Assembly: GCF_014647895.1 (NCBI RefSeq)
Contig: NZ_BMQB01000009.1
Coordinates: 176,052-240,051 of the forward strand
Origin: Pilimelia anulata
GTDB taxonomy: Bacteria > Actinomycetota > Actinomycetes > Mycobacteriales > Micromonosporaceae
DNA: 64,000 nt
Reading direction: 5' to 3'
Position 1 is the first letter of the stretch. Each line of letters begins with the position of its first letter. The notes beneath the pieces were generated by a model. It ran no database searches, was not told the DNA's origin, and worked only from the letters and a program-made list of their open reading frames with translations. Of the stretch, positions 8,587 to 17,750 are shown piece by piece. The position numbers and the translations under genes are program-made.

Positions 8587-9560
8587 TCGCGGACCGGATC
8601 TCCGACCTCATCGGCCGCACCCCTCTGCTCCGGCTCGCCGTACGCGACGGCATGGCCACCGTGCTGCTGAAGCTGGAGCAGTACAACCCCACCGGCACCG
8701 CCAAGATCCGGATGGCCCGCAGCATGGTGGACGAGGCCGAGGAGCAGGGGCTGCTGCAACCGGGCGGCTGGCTGGTCGAATCGACCTCCGGCAACACCGG
8801 CACCGGCCTGGCGCTCATCGCCGCCGAACGCGGATACAAGTTCAGCGCGGTCGTGGACAACCACTCCTGCGCCGACAAGCTGCGGTCCATGCGGGCGTAC
8901 GGCGCCGAACTGGTCAACGTCGGCGGCGACGCGCTGGCCACCGCCGAACGCGACGCCACCGCCGAACGGCTCGCCGCCGACCACGGCGCCCACTGGACCG
9001 CGCAGCACCGCAACCCCGGCAACCCCAACGGCTACAGGCCGCTCGCCCGGGAGCTCAGCGACGCCCTCGGCGACGGCATCGACTACCTGTACGGAGCGGT
9101 CGGCACCGGCGGCTCCCTCTGCGGCACCGGCCGCGCCCTCCGGGAACGCCTCCCGGACCTGGCGATCGTCGGCGTCGAACCGCACGGCTCCGTCGTCTTC
9201 GGCGGACCGGGAGCGCCGTACCACCAGTCCGGCACCGGTACGCCCGAGGGCGCGGAGATCGGCGACCTCATCGACCACGACCTGATCACCGAGGGGGTCA
9301 GGGTCACCGACGCGGAGGCGTTCGAGACCTGCCGATACCTGGCCCGCCGGTACGGGATCCTGGTCGGCGGCTCGGCCGGCGGCGTGATCCACCGGGCCCT
9401 CGAACGGGCAGCGGCGGTGGGGCCGCACGCCACCATCGTCGTCCTCGTCTGCGACGGCGGCGAGAAGTACCTGGACACCGTCTTCGACGACGACTGGATG
9501 GCCGCCGCCGGCCTCTTCGACGCCCGGGTCGTCAGCCGGCTGGCGGCGCTGCTGCGGTAG
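8583..9560 (+). CDS. SbnA-like PLP enzyme of the cysteine synthase family
   Basis: The 325-residue fold-type-II PLP protein contains DLIGRTPLLRL, the lysine in NPTGTAKIRMA, STSGNTGTGLAL for the substrate carboxylate, GTGGSLCGTGRAL for the phosphate and GGSAGG. Features closer to SbnA (which joins O-phosphoserine and glutamate) than to CysK are the HGSVVFGGPG segment and the C-terminal CDGGEKYLDTVFDDDWM. With the SbnB-like gene three genes upstream it could make 2,3-diaminopropionate. That is inference; CysK activity cannot be excluded. The GTG start overlaps the previous stop by 3 bases. It ends the operon. Confidence 0.75.
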   Translation: MIADRISDLIGRTPLLRLAVRDGMATVLLKLEQYNPTGTAKIRMARSMVDEAEEQGLLQPGGWLVESTSGNTGTGLALIAAERGYKFSAVVDNHSCADKLRSMRAYGAELVNVGGDALATAERDATAERLAADHGAHWTAQHRNPGNPNGYRPLARELSDALGDGIDYLYGAVGTGGSLCGTGRALRERLPDLAIVGVEPHGSVVFGGPGAPYHQSGTGTPEGAEIGDLIDHDLITEGVRVTDAEAFETCRYLARRYGILVGGSAGGVIHRALERAAAVGPHATIVVLVCDGGEKYLDTVFDDDWMAAAGLFDARVVSRLAALLR

Positions 9561-9615
9561 CGGCACCGCCACGGCCGGCCGGGTGCGCGCGCGTGCATGA
9601 GCCGCGGCGGTGCCG
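9561..9615 (+). terminator. Hairpin at the end of the five-gene operon
   Basis: Directly after the stop codon a 10-bp perfect inverted repeat (9561-9570 and 9606-9615) encloses a GC-rich 35-base loop. It is placed where an operon terminator is expected. Confidence 0.45.
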
Positions 9616-9819
9616 GGTATGTCGGCCGGTGGCCGGCGGACACCCGCCCGCGGGCCGCCGCCGCCGGCACCCCTGCCCGGTACCGGTGCGGCGCGCCGTG
9701 CGACGCTGGGCGCCGCCCCGGGCGGAGGTCGCGCCCGGTGGTGGCCCGCCGCACCGCGTCGGCCCGGCGGGGCTGATCTCGGATGCGTCCCCGCGTCCGC
9801 GGACGAGAGGCGGACCACG

Positions 9820-11106
9820 ATGGCGGCGGTGCCAGGCCAGCAGCCCCCTGCTGCCGACCCGGCGGCCGCCGGGCGGGCGGCGGACGAGGACATCCGGGCG
9901 CTGTTCGGCCGGTCCACGCCCGTCTACGCCGCCCTGCGGGGGCCGACGCACGTCCTGGAAGCCGCGAACCCGGCCTTCCTCGCCACCTTCGGCGGGGAGC
10001 GGGAGCGGACCGGGGTGCCGATCACCGAGCCCGACCGGGCCGGCCGGGACCTCGCGGCCGTGCTGGACCGGGTCCACCGGACCGGCGAGCCGCACACCGA
10101 CCGCGACGTCCGGATCGTCCCGGATGCCGGGACGCCCGAGCGGGAGGCGTTCTTCGACCTCACGTACGAGCCGCGCCGGGGGGCCGACGGCGCAGTGACC
10201 GGGGTCCGGGTGATCGGGGTGGAGACCACCCCGGCCAGGCACGCCCGGACGCTGATGGCCGAGCACCGGGCCCTGCTCGAACAGATCGCCCGCCAGGCGC
10301 CCCTGACCGACGTACTGGACGGCATGGCCCGCTGCATCGAGAACCTCGCGCCGGAGGAGCTGCTCGTCTCCGTCCTGCTCGCCGACCCGGACGGCCGGCA
10401 CCTGCGCCACGGCGCCGCGCCCTCGCTGCCCGACTTCTACAACCGGGCCATCGACGGGATCGCCACCGGGGACGGCGTCGGCTCCTGCGGCACCGCCGCC
10501 CACCGGCGGCAGCCGGTCTTCGCCACCGACATCACCACCGACCCGTTCTGGGCGGACTTCCGGGACCTGGCCGGGCGGGCCGGGCTGGCGGCCTGCTGGT
10601 CCACGCCGATCCTGGCCCGCGACGGCGGCCTGCTGGGCACCTTCGCCATGTACCACCGGACCCCGCGCGTCCCCCGCGACACCGACCTCGCCCTCGCCCG
10701 GGTCTTCGCCGGCACCGCGGCCCTGGCCATCGAACGGCACCACAGCGAGCGGGCGAGGCTCGCCGCCGAGGCGCGCGGCGAGGCCGACCGCGCCCGGCTG
10801 GCCGAGGCGGTCGACGCGGAGCGCGCCCTGCGCGCCGAGGCCGAGCGGCGCGCCGCGGACGCCGCCGAACTGGCGGCCCGGATGCGCGCCGCCGCGGCCG
10901 CGCAGGCCGCCGCGCCGCACCCCGAGCGCTGCCAGCTCGGCGGCGCCCCCGGCTGCGCCGCGCCGGCCGAGGTCAAGATCGCCGATGCCTGGGGCGACTC
11001 GGCCTGGGGCTGCCTCGCCCACGTCGAGGAGGCCCTGATCAACGTCCGGTCGGTGTACATCGCCAACGAGGAGGCCGGCGGCCTGGCCGCCTACGTCAAC
11101 CGCTGA
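9820..11106 (+). CDS. PAS-GAF sensor protein without an output domain
   Basis: The 428-residue soluble protein has a PAS-like fold at about residues 25-135 (VYAALRGPTHVLEAANPAFLATFGG) and a GAF domain at about 145-305. The GAF carries the signature GDGVGSCGTAAHRRQPVFATDI, then ACWSTPI and LGTFAMYHR. An Ala/Glu/Arg-rich coiled coil (about 305-375) leads to a short C-terminal domain with three cysteines (CQLGG, GCAAP, WGCLAH) that may bind a metal. No kinase, phosphatase, GGDEF or DNA-binding domain is seen, so it probably acts on a partner; the GGDEF gene 390 bp downstream is a candidate. The start is ATG 9820 with a purine-rich site upstream. Confidence 0.7.
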   Translation: MAAVPGQQPPAADPAAAGRAADEDIRALFGRSTPVYAALRGPTHVLEAANPAFLATFGGERERTGVPITEPDRAGRDLAAVLDRVHRTGEPHTDRDVRIVPDAGTPEREAFFDLTYEPRRGADGAVTGVRVIGVETTPARHARTLMAEHRALLEQIARQAPLTDVLDGMARCIENLAPEELLVSVLLADPDGRHLRHGAAPSLPDFYNRAIDGIATGDGVGSCGTAAHRRQPVFATDITTDPFWADFRDLAGRAGLAACWSTPILARDGGLLGTFAMYHRTPRVPRDTDLALARVFAGTAALAIERHHSERARLAAEARGEADRARLAEAVDAERALRAEAERRAADAAELAARMRAAAAAQAAAPHPERCQLGGAPGCAAPAEVKIADAWGDSAWGCLAHVEEALINVRSVYIANEEAGGLAAYVNR

Positions 11107-11495
11107 CCCCGCGCGCGGCCGGCGACGGCCGGTCCTGGATCAGGCCGAGCGCGCGGGCCGCCGCGCTCGGCACGGATACGTCGCGAACCCCATTTCCGCG
11201 TCGGGTGCAGTCGATGCGGTGAACCCTGCCGCGACGGGCCCGACGCCACCACGACACCCTCTCCGGCCACGACTGTCGAAACGTGAACACGGCCGTCACC
11301 GCGTCAAGTCCGGCGGCCGTGACCTGCCCGGATCCTCCGGCGAGCCGGCCGGGGGCGGGCGCAGCGGGGCGGCGGGGCGGCGGCGACCCGGGAGCATGGT
11401 CGCGAGGGGGCGGCGGGTTGCCCGGTCTCCTCAAATCTGCTGCCCCGCATGCCGAAGGGCTGGGACGGTGGATCGACGAGCGGAGGGGGTGGACC
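11107..11495. other. Intergenic region without a convincing gene
   Basis: The frame of the following gene is open from GTG 11283, but its first 70 residues would be Gly/Pro/Arg-rich with no domain. No clear promoter or repeat was recognised here. Confidence 0.4.
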
Positions 11496-13823
11496 GTGCG
11501 GGCGCAGCGCTGGTGGCCGGGCAATCCGTCCGCTCCCGTGGCTTTCGGTGCCTTCTGCGTGTCGATGTCCGTTGTGTGGGTGGTGGTGATGGGCGCGGGC
11601 GTCCGCCCGCCGATCCTGCTCGTCTGGGGCACCACGATCCCCGCGACCTGGGTGGCCGCCATCCACTGCTGGCGTACCGCGGGCAGCGCCGGGACGGTAC
11701 CCCGGCGGTTCTGGCGGCTCGTCGCGGTGTCGCTCGCGGTCCAGGGCGTCGGCGGGGTGCTCAGCATGCGCGAGGCCATGCTCAGCACCAGCGCCACCCC
11801 CACGACCGGCTCCCCGCTCACCGTCGTCGTGTACATGGTGGCGGTCAGCATCACGGCGTGGGCGCTGCTCGGCCTGCCGGGCCGCACCAGGCTGCCCCGG
11901 GCCGAGCGCCGGCGGTTCGCCGTCGACGCCACGATCGTCGTCCTCACCGTCGGCTACGTCGCGTGGCGGCTGTCGTTCAGCCAGACCCGGGCCTGGCAGC
12001 AGCTCGGCGGCGCGTTCGCGATCATGGCCGTGGTCCTGCTCGGCGCGGTCGTGGTCTTCACCATCGCCAAGTTCGCCGTCCTCGGCGTCGGCGGCGTGGA
12101 CCACGGCGCGCTGCACCTGCTGTCCGCCTCCGTCGGCGTCGCCGCCGGGCTCGCGACCCTCGCCCCGCTGCTGGCCGCGCAGGCCAACGTCCACGCCGCC
12201 ATGGTCTGCCTGCCGCCGGTCTCGCTGGGCGTGACCCTGGCCGCGCGGCGGCAGGCGCTGGCCCGCGCGGCGACCGAGCCGACACCCCGCCGCCGCCGCA
12301 CGTTCAGCTACCTGCCGTACATCGCCGTGGCGGCCACCGACGGCATGCTGATCTGGGAGGCGTGCCGGCTCGGCGACCGGTTCGCGATCCTCGCCGCCGC
12401 CGTCGCGGTCGCCCTGACGGCCCTCGTCGTGTACCGGCAGATCAGCGCCCTCAGCGACAACGCCCAGCTCCTGCACCGGGTCGACCGGACCGTCCGCGAC
12501 CTGCAGGACGCCCAGCACCAGTTGAGCCACCAGGCCGAGCACGACGCGCTCACCGGCCTGGCCAACCGGCGGCTGTTCGCCCACCGGATGCAGGCCCTGC
12601 TCGGCACGGGCGCGGCCGCCAGCGTCGTCCTGATCGACCTGGACGACTTCAAGACCGTCAACGACCAGCTCGGCCACGCCGTCGGCGACGAGCTGCTCGT
12701 GCACGTGGCCCAGCGCCTGCAGGGCTGCGTCCGCCCGGACGACACCGTGGCCCGGCTCGGCGGCGACGAGTTCGCCATGCTGCTGCCGTCGCTGTCGGCG
12801 GCCTCGGGCACCGGCGTCCTCGACCGGATCGGCGGCGCCATGGCCGAGCCGCTGCACATCGCCGGGCACGAGCTGCTCGTCCGGTGCAGCATCGGCATCG
12901 CCGAGGTCGAGCCCGGTACGGACGGCACCGAGGTGCTGCGCCGCGCCGACCTCGCGATGTACGCGGCCAAGGACGCCGGCAAGGGCCGGTACGCCAGCTA
13001 CGACGCCGCCCTCGACGCGCGCGCGAACCACGACGCCCAGCTCGGCGCCGAACTGCGCCGGGCCATCGACCACGGCGGCCTGCGCCTGCTGTTCCAGCCG
13101 GTCGTGCGCCTCGCCGACCGCCGCCCGGTCGGCGCCGGGGCCCTGGTCCACTGGGACCACCCGCAGCGCGGCCCGCTGCCGCTGGACGAGTTCGTGGCCA
13201 CCGCCGAACGCACCGGCCTGATCGTGCCGCTCGGCGCCCGGGCGCTGGCCGAGGCCTGCCGGACCGCCGCGGGCTGGCTGCGCGCCGGCGCCACCGGGCC
13301 GTGGACGGTCAACGTCGGCGTCCCCGCGCGCCAACTGCACGCGCCGGGCTTCGCCACCACGGTCGCCACCGCGCTGAGCGACGCCGGCCTGCCCGCGGTC
13401 CGGCTGGCGATCGAGGTCACCGAGGCGGCGGTCCTGGACAGCGCGGCGGCCGCCGGGGTGCTGGCCGAGGTGGCCGAGCTGGGCGTGACCGTCGCCCTGA
13501 CCCGGTTCGGCGCCGGCCACTCCGCCCTCGGCGTGCTCCGGACCACGCCGGTGCGGACCCTCAAGGTGGACGAGGCGTTCGTCGCCGGGATCACCGAGGG
13601 CCCGGCCGCCGCCGCGATCGCCGCCGCGATGGTGACGATCGCCGACGGCCTGGACCTCGACCTCGTCGCCGAGGGGGTGGCCACGGCGGAGCAGGCCCGG
13701 GAGCTGGCGGCGCTGGGCTACCTGCTCGCGCAGGGCCCGCTGTTCGGCGGGCACCTCGACGCCGACCGGGCCGGTGCGCTGCTGGCGAGCCAGCCGGACC
13801 GGGTGGCGGGCCGGCTCGCCTGA
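11496..13823 (+). CDS. Membrane GGDEF diguanylate cyclase with degenerate EAL domain
   Basis: The 775-residue protein has about nine N-terminal hydrophobic helices (residues 10-320), then GGDEF (about 345-510) and EAL-like (about 525-770) domains. The cyclase motif RLGGDEF and the metal-site DLDDFK are intact, so cyclic di-GMP synthesis is plausible. In the EAL domain the signature is GAL (VGAGALVHW) and the DDFG loop reads TRFG, so phosphodiesterase activity is probably lost and the domain may only bind or regulate. I chose GTG 11496 because GGAGGGGG lies 6 bases upstream; GTG 11283 is the longest alternative. Confidence 0.85.
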   Translation: MRAQRWWPGNPSAPVAFGAFCVSMSVVWVVVMGAGVRPPILLVWGTTIPATWVAAIHCWRTAGSAGTVPRRFWRLVAVSLAVQGVGGVLSMREAMLSTSATPTTGSPLTVVVYMVAVSITAWALLGLPGRTRLPRAERRRFAVDATIVVLTVGYVAWRLSFSQTRAWQQLGGAFAIMAVVLLGAVVVFTIAKFAVLGVGGVDHGALHLLSASVGVAAGLATLAPLLAAQANVHAAMVCLPPVSLGVTLAARRQALARAATEPTPRRRRTFSYLPYIAVAATDGMLIWEACRLGDRFAILAAAVAVALTALVVYRQISALSDNAQLLHRVDRTVRDLQDAQHQLSHQAEHDALTGLANRRLFAHRMQALLGTGAAASVVLIDLDDFKTVNDQLGHAVGDELLVHVAQRLQGCVRPDDTVARLGGDEFAMLLPSLSAASGTGVLDRIGGAMAEPLHIAGHELLVRCSIGIAEVEPGTDGTEVLRRADLAMYAAKDAGKGRYASYDAALDARANHDAQLGAELRRAIDHGGLRLLFQPVVRLADRRPVGAGALVHWDHPQRGPLPLDEFVATAERTGLIVPLGARALAEACRTAAGWLRAGATGPWTVNVGVPARQLHAPGFATTVATALSDAGLPAVRLAIEVTEAAVLDSAAAAGVLAEVAELGVTVALTRFGAGHSALGVLRTTPVRTLKVDEAFVAGITEGPAAAAIAAAMVTIADGLDLDLVAEGVATAEQARELAALGYLLAQGPLFGGHLDADRAGALLASQPDRVAGRLA

Positions 13824-14328
13824 ACCCGCCTCCGCGCCGGTGGGAGCCCGCGCGGCCCGCCCGCCGCCGGCCGTCCCGCCCGGCCGGGTAATCCGGTTGT
13901 CGTCGCCGGACCGGCGGCATACGGTTGCCGGACACGGGAAGGGAGGTGGTTCCGAGTTGATCAGCATTGGGACGCGTGAGGTGGCTGTCCGCTAGCAGCC
14001 ACGACTGCCCGTCGCCGGGTCCGCCGCTGCGCGGCTGGCGAATATCGGCAGCCACCCGACCCCCGGGGTTCCCGGCCACTCGTCCATGGCCGGCGCGCAA
14101 CCGCGCGGACCCCGGGGGTCGTTCACGTCCGGGCCCGGCATGACCGCGCTGTCGGCGCCGCGGCGGCATTGATCGCCATCAGCCGATCGGTCCATCGTGG
14201 TGTCGGGTTACCGACAGGACGCGGAGCGTCACCCGATCCGGTACCGGCCGGTTGTCAACGGCGAACCATCAGCCGGTTTCAGCGCGGTCGCTGTGCCGGG
14301 GTGCGTACGCGAGTGAGGGTCCGGCCGG
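13824..14328. other. Gene-free region with a long inverted repeat
   Basis: No ORF is supported. Arms at 14057-14071 and 14107-14121 (14 of 15 paired) with a nested 6-bp stem (14072-14077 and 14088-14093) form a strong hairpin. It may be a terminator for the GGDEF gene, or a regulatory structure ahead of the GTPase gene. Confidence 0.4.
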
Positions 14329-15534
14329 ATGCCGCTATCCAGTAGTGCTCTACTTGACTCGTTCGGTCAGGAACGACTGTGGATCACCATCGCCGTTGTC
14401 GTCGTCGTGGCGGCGGTGACCTACCGGTGGATAGCGGCGAGCGGGCGGAGCACCATCCCCCCGATCCGGATCTTCCTCTTCGGCGACTCGGGCGCCGGCA
14501 AGACGATGCTGTTGGCGGCCCTCTACGCCCGGTGGGCGCGCGGGCGCGGCCAGGACGGGGTCCGCCTCTTCGCGGACAACGCCGTGACCGACCGGCGGGT
14601 GCGCGAACTGATCCGGGCCGTGGACGGCGGCGCCGACCGGCTGCCCCGGGCGACCCGGACCGGCGATGTGCACCGCACGTCGTTCCGCCTCCAGGTCCGC
14701 GAGGACGCCGACGTGCACGAGACGTTCCGCCTCGACTTCGTCGACTACGCGGGCGAGCACGTACGCGAGATGCTCGACGGCCGCGACGAGTACCTCCCCT
14801 TCGTCCGGGAGGAGCTCGCCCGGGCCGACGTCGTCATCGGCCTGCTGGACGGCGACCGCCTCGCCGCGGCGATGGGCGGCCGGCCGCCGAGCGGCTTCGG
14901 CACGGACCTGGCGGCCCTGCTCGACCTCGTCGAACAGCACAACCCCAAGGCCGGCCACCTGATCATCACCAAGTGGGACCTCGTGGACCCGCGGCACGCC
15001 GGGGCCGGCCGGCTCGCCGAGGTGGTGCGCTACCTCCGGCGGTACGAGAGCTTCAAGACCTTCTGGCGGCCGCACAACGGCCGGGTGCACCGGATCATCC
15101 CGGTCAGCGCCTTCGGCTTCAACGGCTACTTCGACCCGCCCGCGACACCGGGTGCCACGCGGGCGGCCGGGGTCGAGTGGGAACCGTTCCTCGGCGAGTC
15201 CCCGGTCGCCTGCGCGGTCCTGGACCTGCTCGACGTGGAGGTGGCCCGCTACCGCGCCGCCGCGACGAACAGCCGCACGCCCACCAAGCTGCCGCCGCTG
15301 CTGGCGGCGCTGATGCGCGCGGCCGCCCTCGTCGGCGGCCTTCTCCCCTTCGGCTTCACCCCGCCGCCCCCGGACGAGGTGGCCAAGCTCATCGACGACC
15401 TCCGGAACGTGCCGCGGCCGCGCGGCGAGGGCTCCCGCAAGGCGCGGATGCGCAAGCTGCTCGGCCGCCTGACGACGGTGGAGCGCCGCCTCACCAAGCG
15501 ATTTCCCAACAGCGTCGCAGCGCAGCGCCCATGA
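14329..15534 (+). CDS. Membrane-anchored P-loop GTPase
   Basis: The 401-residue protein has one transmembrane helix at residues 16-37 (LWITIAVVVVVAAVTYRW) and then a GTPase domain. The domain has Walker A GDSGAGKTM near residue 52, a G3-like DYAGEH near 140 and a G4 motif TKWD near 217. An all-alpha C-terminal region with a hydrophobic patch near residues 325-345 follows. The G motifs suggest a regulatory, Ras-superfamily-like GTPase of the kind found in bacterial signalling or conflict systems. Its stop overlaps the next start (ATGA), so it is co-translated with the PBP1-type receptor and probably signals from it at the membrane. Confidence 0.7.
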   Translation: MPLSSSALLDSFGQERLWITIAVVVVVAAVTYRWIAASGRSTIPPIRIFLFGDSGAGKTMLLAALYARWARGRGQDGVRLFADNAVTDRRVRELIRAVDGGADRLPRATRTGDVHRTSFRLQVREDADVHETFRLDFVDYAGEHVREMLDGRDEYLPFVREELARADVVIGLLDGDRLAAAMGGRPPSGFGTDLAALLDLVEQHNPKAGHLIITKWDLVDPRHAGAGRLAEVVRYLRRYESFKTFWRPHNGRVHRIIPVSAFGFNGYFDPPATPGATRAAGVEWEPFLGESPVACAVLDLLDVEVARYRAAATNSRTPTKLPPLLAALMRAAALVGGLLPFGFTPPPPDEVAKLIDDLRNVPRPRGEGSRKARMRKLLGRLTTVERRLTKRFPNSVAAQRP

Positions 15535-17570
15535 GGTACTGGCCGTTCGCCGTGGGCCGGACCCGCACGCACGGCTACCGCCTCCTCGCCGTACCGGACG
15601 TCGTGCGGGGCACCCCCGACGCGGCGCGGCTCGGGGTCCTCCCCGGCCCGCCCGCAGCCGCCGACCCCGCCGCGGCCGGCGGCCCGGTCCTGCGCTGCCG
15701 GTGGCGGTCGACGGGGCGCCGGTTCACGGTGCTCTACCGGACGCTCGCGCCGGGCGGGGACCCGGCCGGCGGGGCGGCCGCGCCGTACCGGGACGAGCAC
15801 GGACGCCCGGTCACGCTGACGGTGGGCGTGCTCCTCGTCGGGCGGGTCCGCGCGATCCGCGCGGTGGCGGCGGACCTGCTCCGCCCGGCGGAGACCGCGA
15901 TGACCGAGGTGTTCGCCCGGGCCTGGGCCGCCGACCGGGCCGCACCGCCCGTCGCCACGCCCGCCGGCGGGGTCCCCCCGCCGCGGCGCCCGACTCCCGC
16001 CACTCCCCCCATCCGCATACTCGACCTGGAGGCGCCCACAGTGGGCAGAACCGACAACATCGGCCGCCGGCGACTGATCGCCGCCGGCGCGGCGGTCGCG
16101 GTCAGCGCCACGATCGGACTGGCCGTCTGGCAGCTCGTCCCGACCGAGTGCGACGGCTACTTCTTCGGCATGGCCAAGTCGCCGGACGGCGAGTGCATCG
16201 GCGTCATCTCGGCGGCCCGCCAGCTCCGCCCGGACCTGCGCCCGCTGTACGAGGAGGTGGAGGCCGCCAACCGCGGGACGGAGGGCGGCCCCGCCGCCAC
16301 CGTGGTCGTGCTGACGCCGCTCAGCGTCGCCACCGACGGCGACGCCGACGCCCGGAGTTCGGCCATGGTGCCCGCCCAGTTGCGCGAGAGCCTCCAGGGG
16401 GTGCTCGTCGCCCAGCAGCGGGCCAACAGCAGTACCGTCTTCGGCGACCCCGCCGTACGCAGGATCCGGCTGGTGCTCGCGAACCAGGGCGCGCGGCAGG
16501 AGTTCACCCGGGAGCTGGTCGACGAGATCCTGACGGCGGGCGAGGACGGCGGGCCGCCGGCGGCGGTCGTCGGATTCGGCTCGTCCTACGCCGGGACGGT
16601 CGAGACGGCCCGCGCCCTGAGCGACAAGGGCATCCCGATGGTCGTCGCCGTGGCCTCCGCCGACAACCTCAACGGCCGGGCCATCCCCGGACTCCACAGC
16701 GTGTCGCCGAGCAACACCCAGTTGGTCCGCGCGCTGCGGAAGCTGTTCGACGCCCGCCCGGCGGCGATCGTGACGACCCAGCCCCTGCAATCAGCGCTGC
16801 TGGTGGCGGACAGCAACAAGAACGACCCCTACGTCGACACCGTACGCGCGGCGTTCGAGACGGAGTTCTCGTCCCGGTTCATCAAGTTCCCGCTGCGGAC
16901 CTTCGTCGGGTCGACGATGGACACGCCGCTGACGCCGGGCGTGTTCGGCCCGCTCGTCTCCGACATCTGCAACGCGGTGAACGACACGAGGACACCCGCC
17001 AGGCTCGTGTTCTTCGCCGGCCGGGCCCCCGACTTCGAGATCTTCGCCGAGAAGATGAGCGACCGGGTGTGCCGGTCGACGCCGCTGGTCGTCCTGGTCG
17101 CGGCCACCGGATTCCAGGCCGGCGACCGGTACCGCGACATGCTGCGCAGGGCGAACCTGGCCCTGCTGGAGGCCACGTCGACGGACCACGAGCAGTGGTC
17201 CGCCGCGCGCCCCGGCAGTGCCGGGGCACCCGACGACTACCCGGAGTTCGCGGCCGGCTGGCGCGCGCGCCGGTATCCGGAGGCCGACCTGGTCGACGGG
17301 TACGCCATGATGTACCACGACGCGCTCGCCACCGCCGCCCGGGCCATCCGGCTGGCGCCGGGAACCACGCAGCCGGTGGTGCCCGGCGACGTCGGGGTGC
17401 AGTTGAACAACCTCACCCTCGGCAGTGCCGTGCGGGGCGCGACCGGGAGGCTGGAGTTCTCCGCCGGCGGTGACGGCCGGGCCGGCAAGAAGTGGATCGT
17501 CATCAAGCAACTGGACGACCGGAAGCTCCTCCGCGTGCGCGCCGACTACGTCGTGCCACAGACCGGCTGA
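15531..17570 (+). CDS. Transmembrane receptor with extracellular PBP1-type ligand-binding domain
   Basis: The 679-residue protein has a cytoplasmic N-terminal domain of about 170 residues starting MRYWPFAVGRTRTHGYRLLA. One transmembrane helix at about 180-203 (LIAAGAAVAVSATIGLAVWQL) follows, then a 450-residue extracytoplasmic region. That region resembles branched-chain amino-acid-binding (PBP type 1) proteins: VVVLTPLSV, AAVVGFGSSYAGTVETARAL, GIPMVVAVASADNL, LHSVSPSNTQLVRAL and VDGYAMMYHDALATAARAI are typical positions. ABC permeases or ATPases are absent nearby, so it is more likely a sensor than a transporter subunit. It overlaps the GTPase gene by 4 bp. Confidence 0.7.
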   Translation: MRYWPFAVGRTRTHGYRLLAVPDVVRGTPDAARLGVLPGPPAAADPAAAGGPVLRCRWRSTGRRFTVLYRTLAPGGDPAGGAAAPYRDEHGRPVTLTVGVLLVGRVRAIRAVAADLLRPAETAMTEVFARAWAADRAAPPVATPAGGVPPPRRPTPATPPIRILDLEAPTVGRTDNIGRRRLIAAGAAVAVSATIGLAVWQLVPTECDGYFFGMAKSPDGECIGVISAARQLRPDLRPLYEEVEAANRGTEGGPAATVVVLTPLSVATDGDADARSSAMVPAQLRESLQGVLVAQQRANSSTVFGDPAVRRIRLVLANQGARQEFTRELVDEILTAGEDGGPPAAVVGFGSSYAGTVETARALSDKGIPMVVAVASADNLNGRAIPGLHSVSPSNTQLVRALRKLFDARPAAIVTTQPLQSALLVADSNKNDPYVDTVRAAFETEFSSRFIKFPLRTFVGSTMDTPLTPGVFGPLVSDICNAVNDTRTPARLVFFAGRAPDFEIFAEKMSDRVCRSTPLVVLVAATGFQAGDRYRDMLRRANLALLEATSTDHEQWSAARPGSAGAPDDYPEFAAGWRARRYPEADLVDGYAMMYHDALATAARAIRLAPGTTQPVVPGDVGVQLNNLTLGSAVRGATGRLEFSAGGDGRAGKKWIVIKQLDDRKLLRVRADYVVPQTG

Positions 17571-17596
17571 CGACGAACACAAAAGATTCCCGTCAC

Positions 17597-17617
17597 GGTT
17601 CGATCGTCGAACGTTTT
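17597..17617 (+). terminator. Short hairpin with T-run after the GTPase/receptor operon
   Basis: GTTCGA-TCG-TCGAAC (17598-17612) is followed directly by GTTTT, 27 bases after the stop codon. Confidence 0.4.
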
Positions 17618-17691
17618 CGCTCGCCATTCGCTACAGGTGTCGCGTCGGCCGATCCCGAATGGTGAATGCGGTCCGCCGGGCTGATCAAGTC

Positions 17692-17750
17692 TTGACAACT
17701 GGTTCCGGAGCGGCGAACACTCTCGGGCGAGCATTGATTCGATCGAATCA
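17692..17750 (+). promoter_or_regulatory. TTGACA element followed by a 16-bp perfect palindrome
   Basis: TTGACA at 17692-17697 could be a -35 box with a weak -10 near 17715. The perfect palindrome TGATTCGATCGAATCA lies at 17735-17750, where a transcription-factor operator would be. The next gene is the PucR/CdaR-type regulator, about 320 bp downstream, so autoregulation is possible. The remainder of 17618-18069 shows nothing else. Confidence 0.4.

Noticed and set aside
3592..9560. Calling the operon staphyloferrin B biosynthesis
   Set aside because: No NIS synthetase (IucA/IucC type) or citrate synthase is present, and HisC-like and MATE genes are not part of that pathway.
11283..11495. N-terminal extension of the GGDEF protein from GTG 11283
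   Set aside because: Translation is Gly/Pro/Arg-rich without domain, while GTG 11496 has a strong ribosome site.
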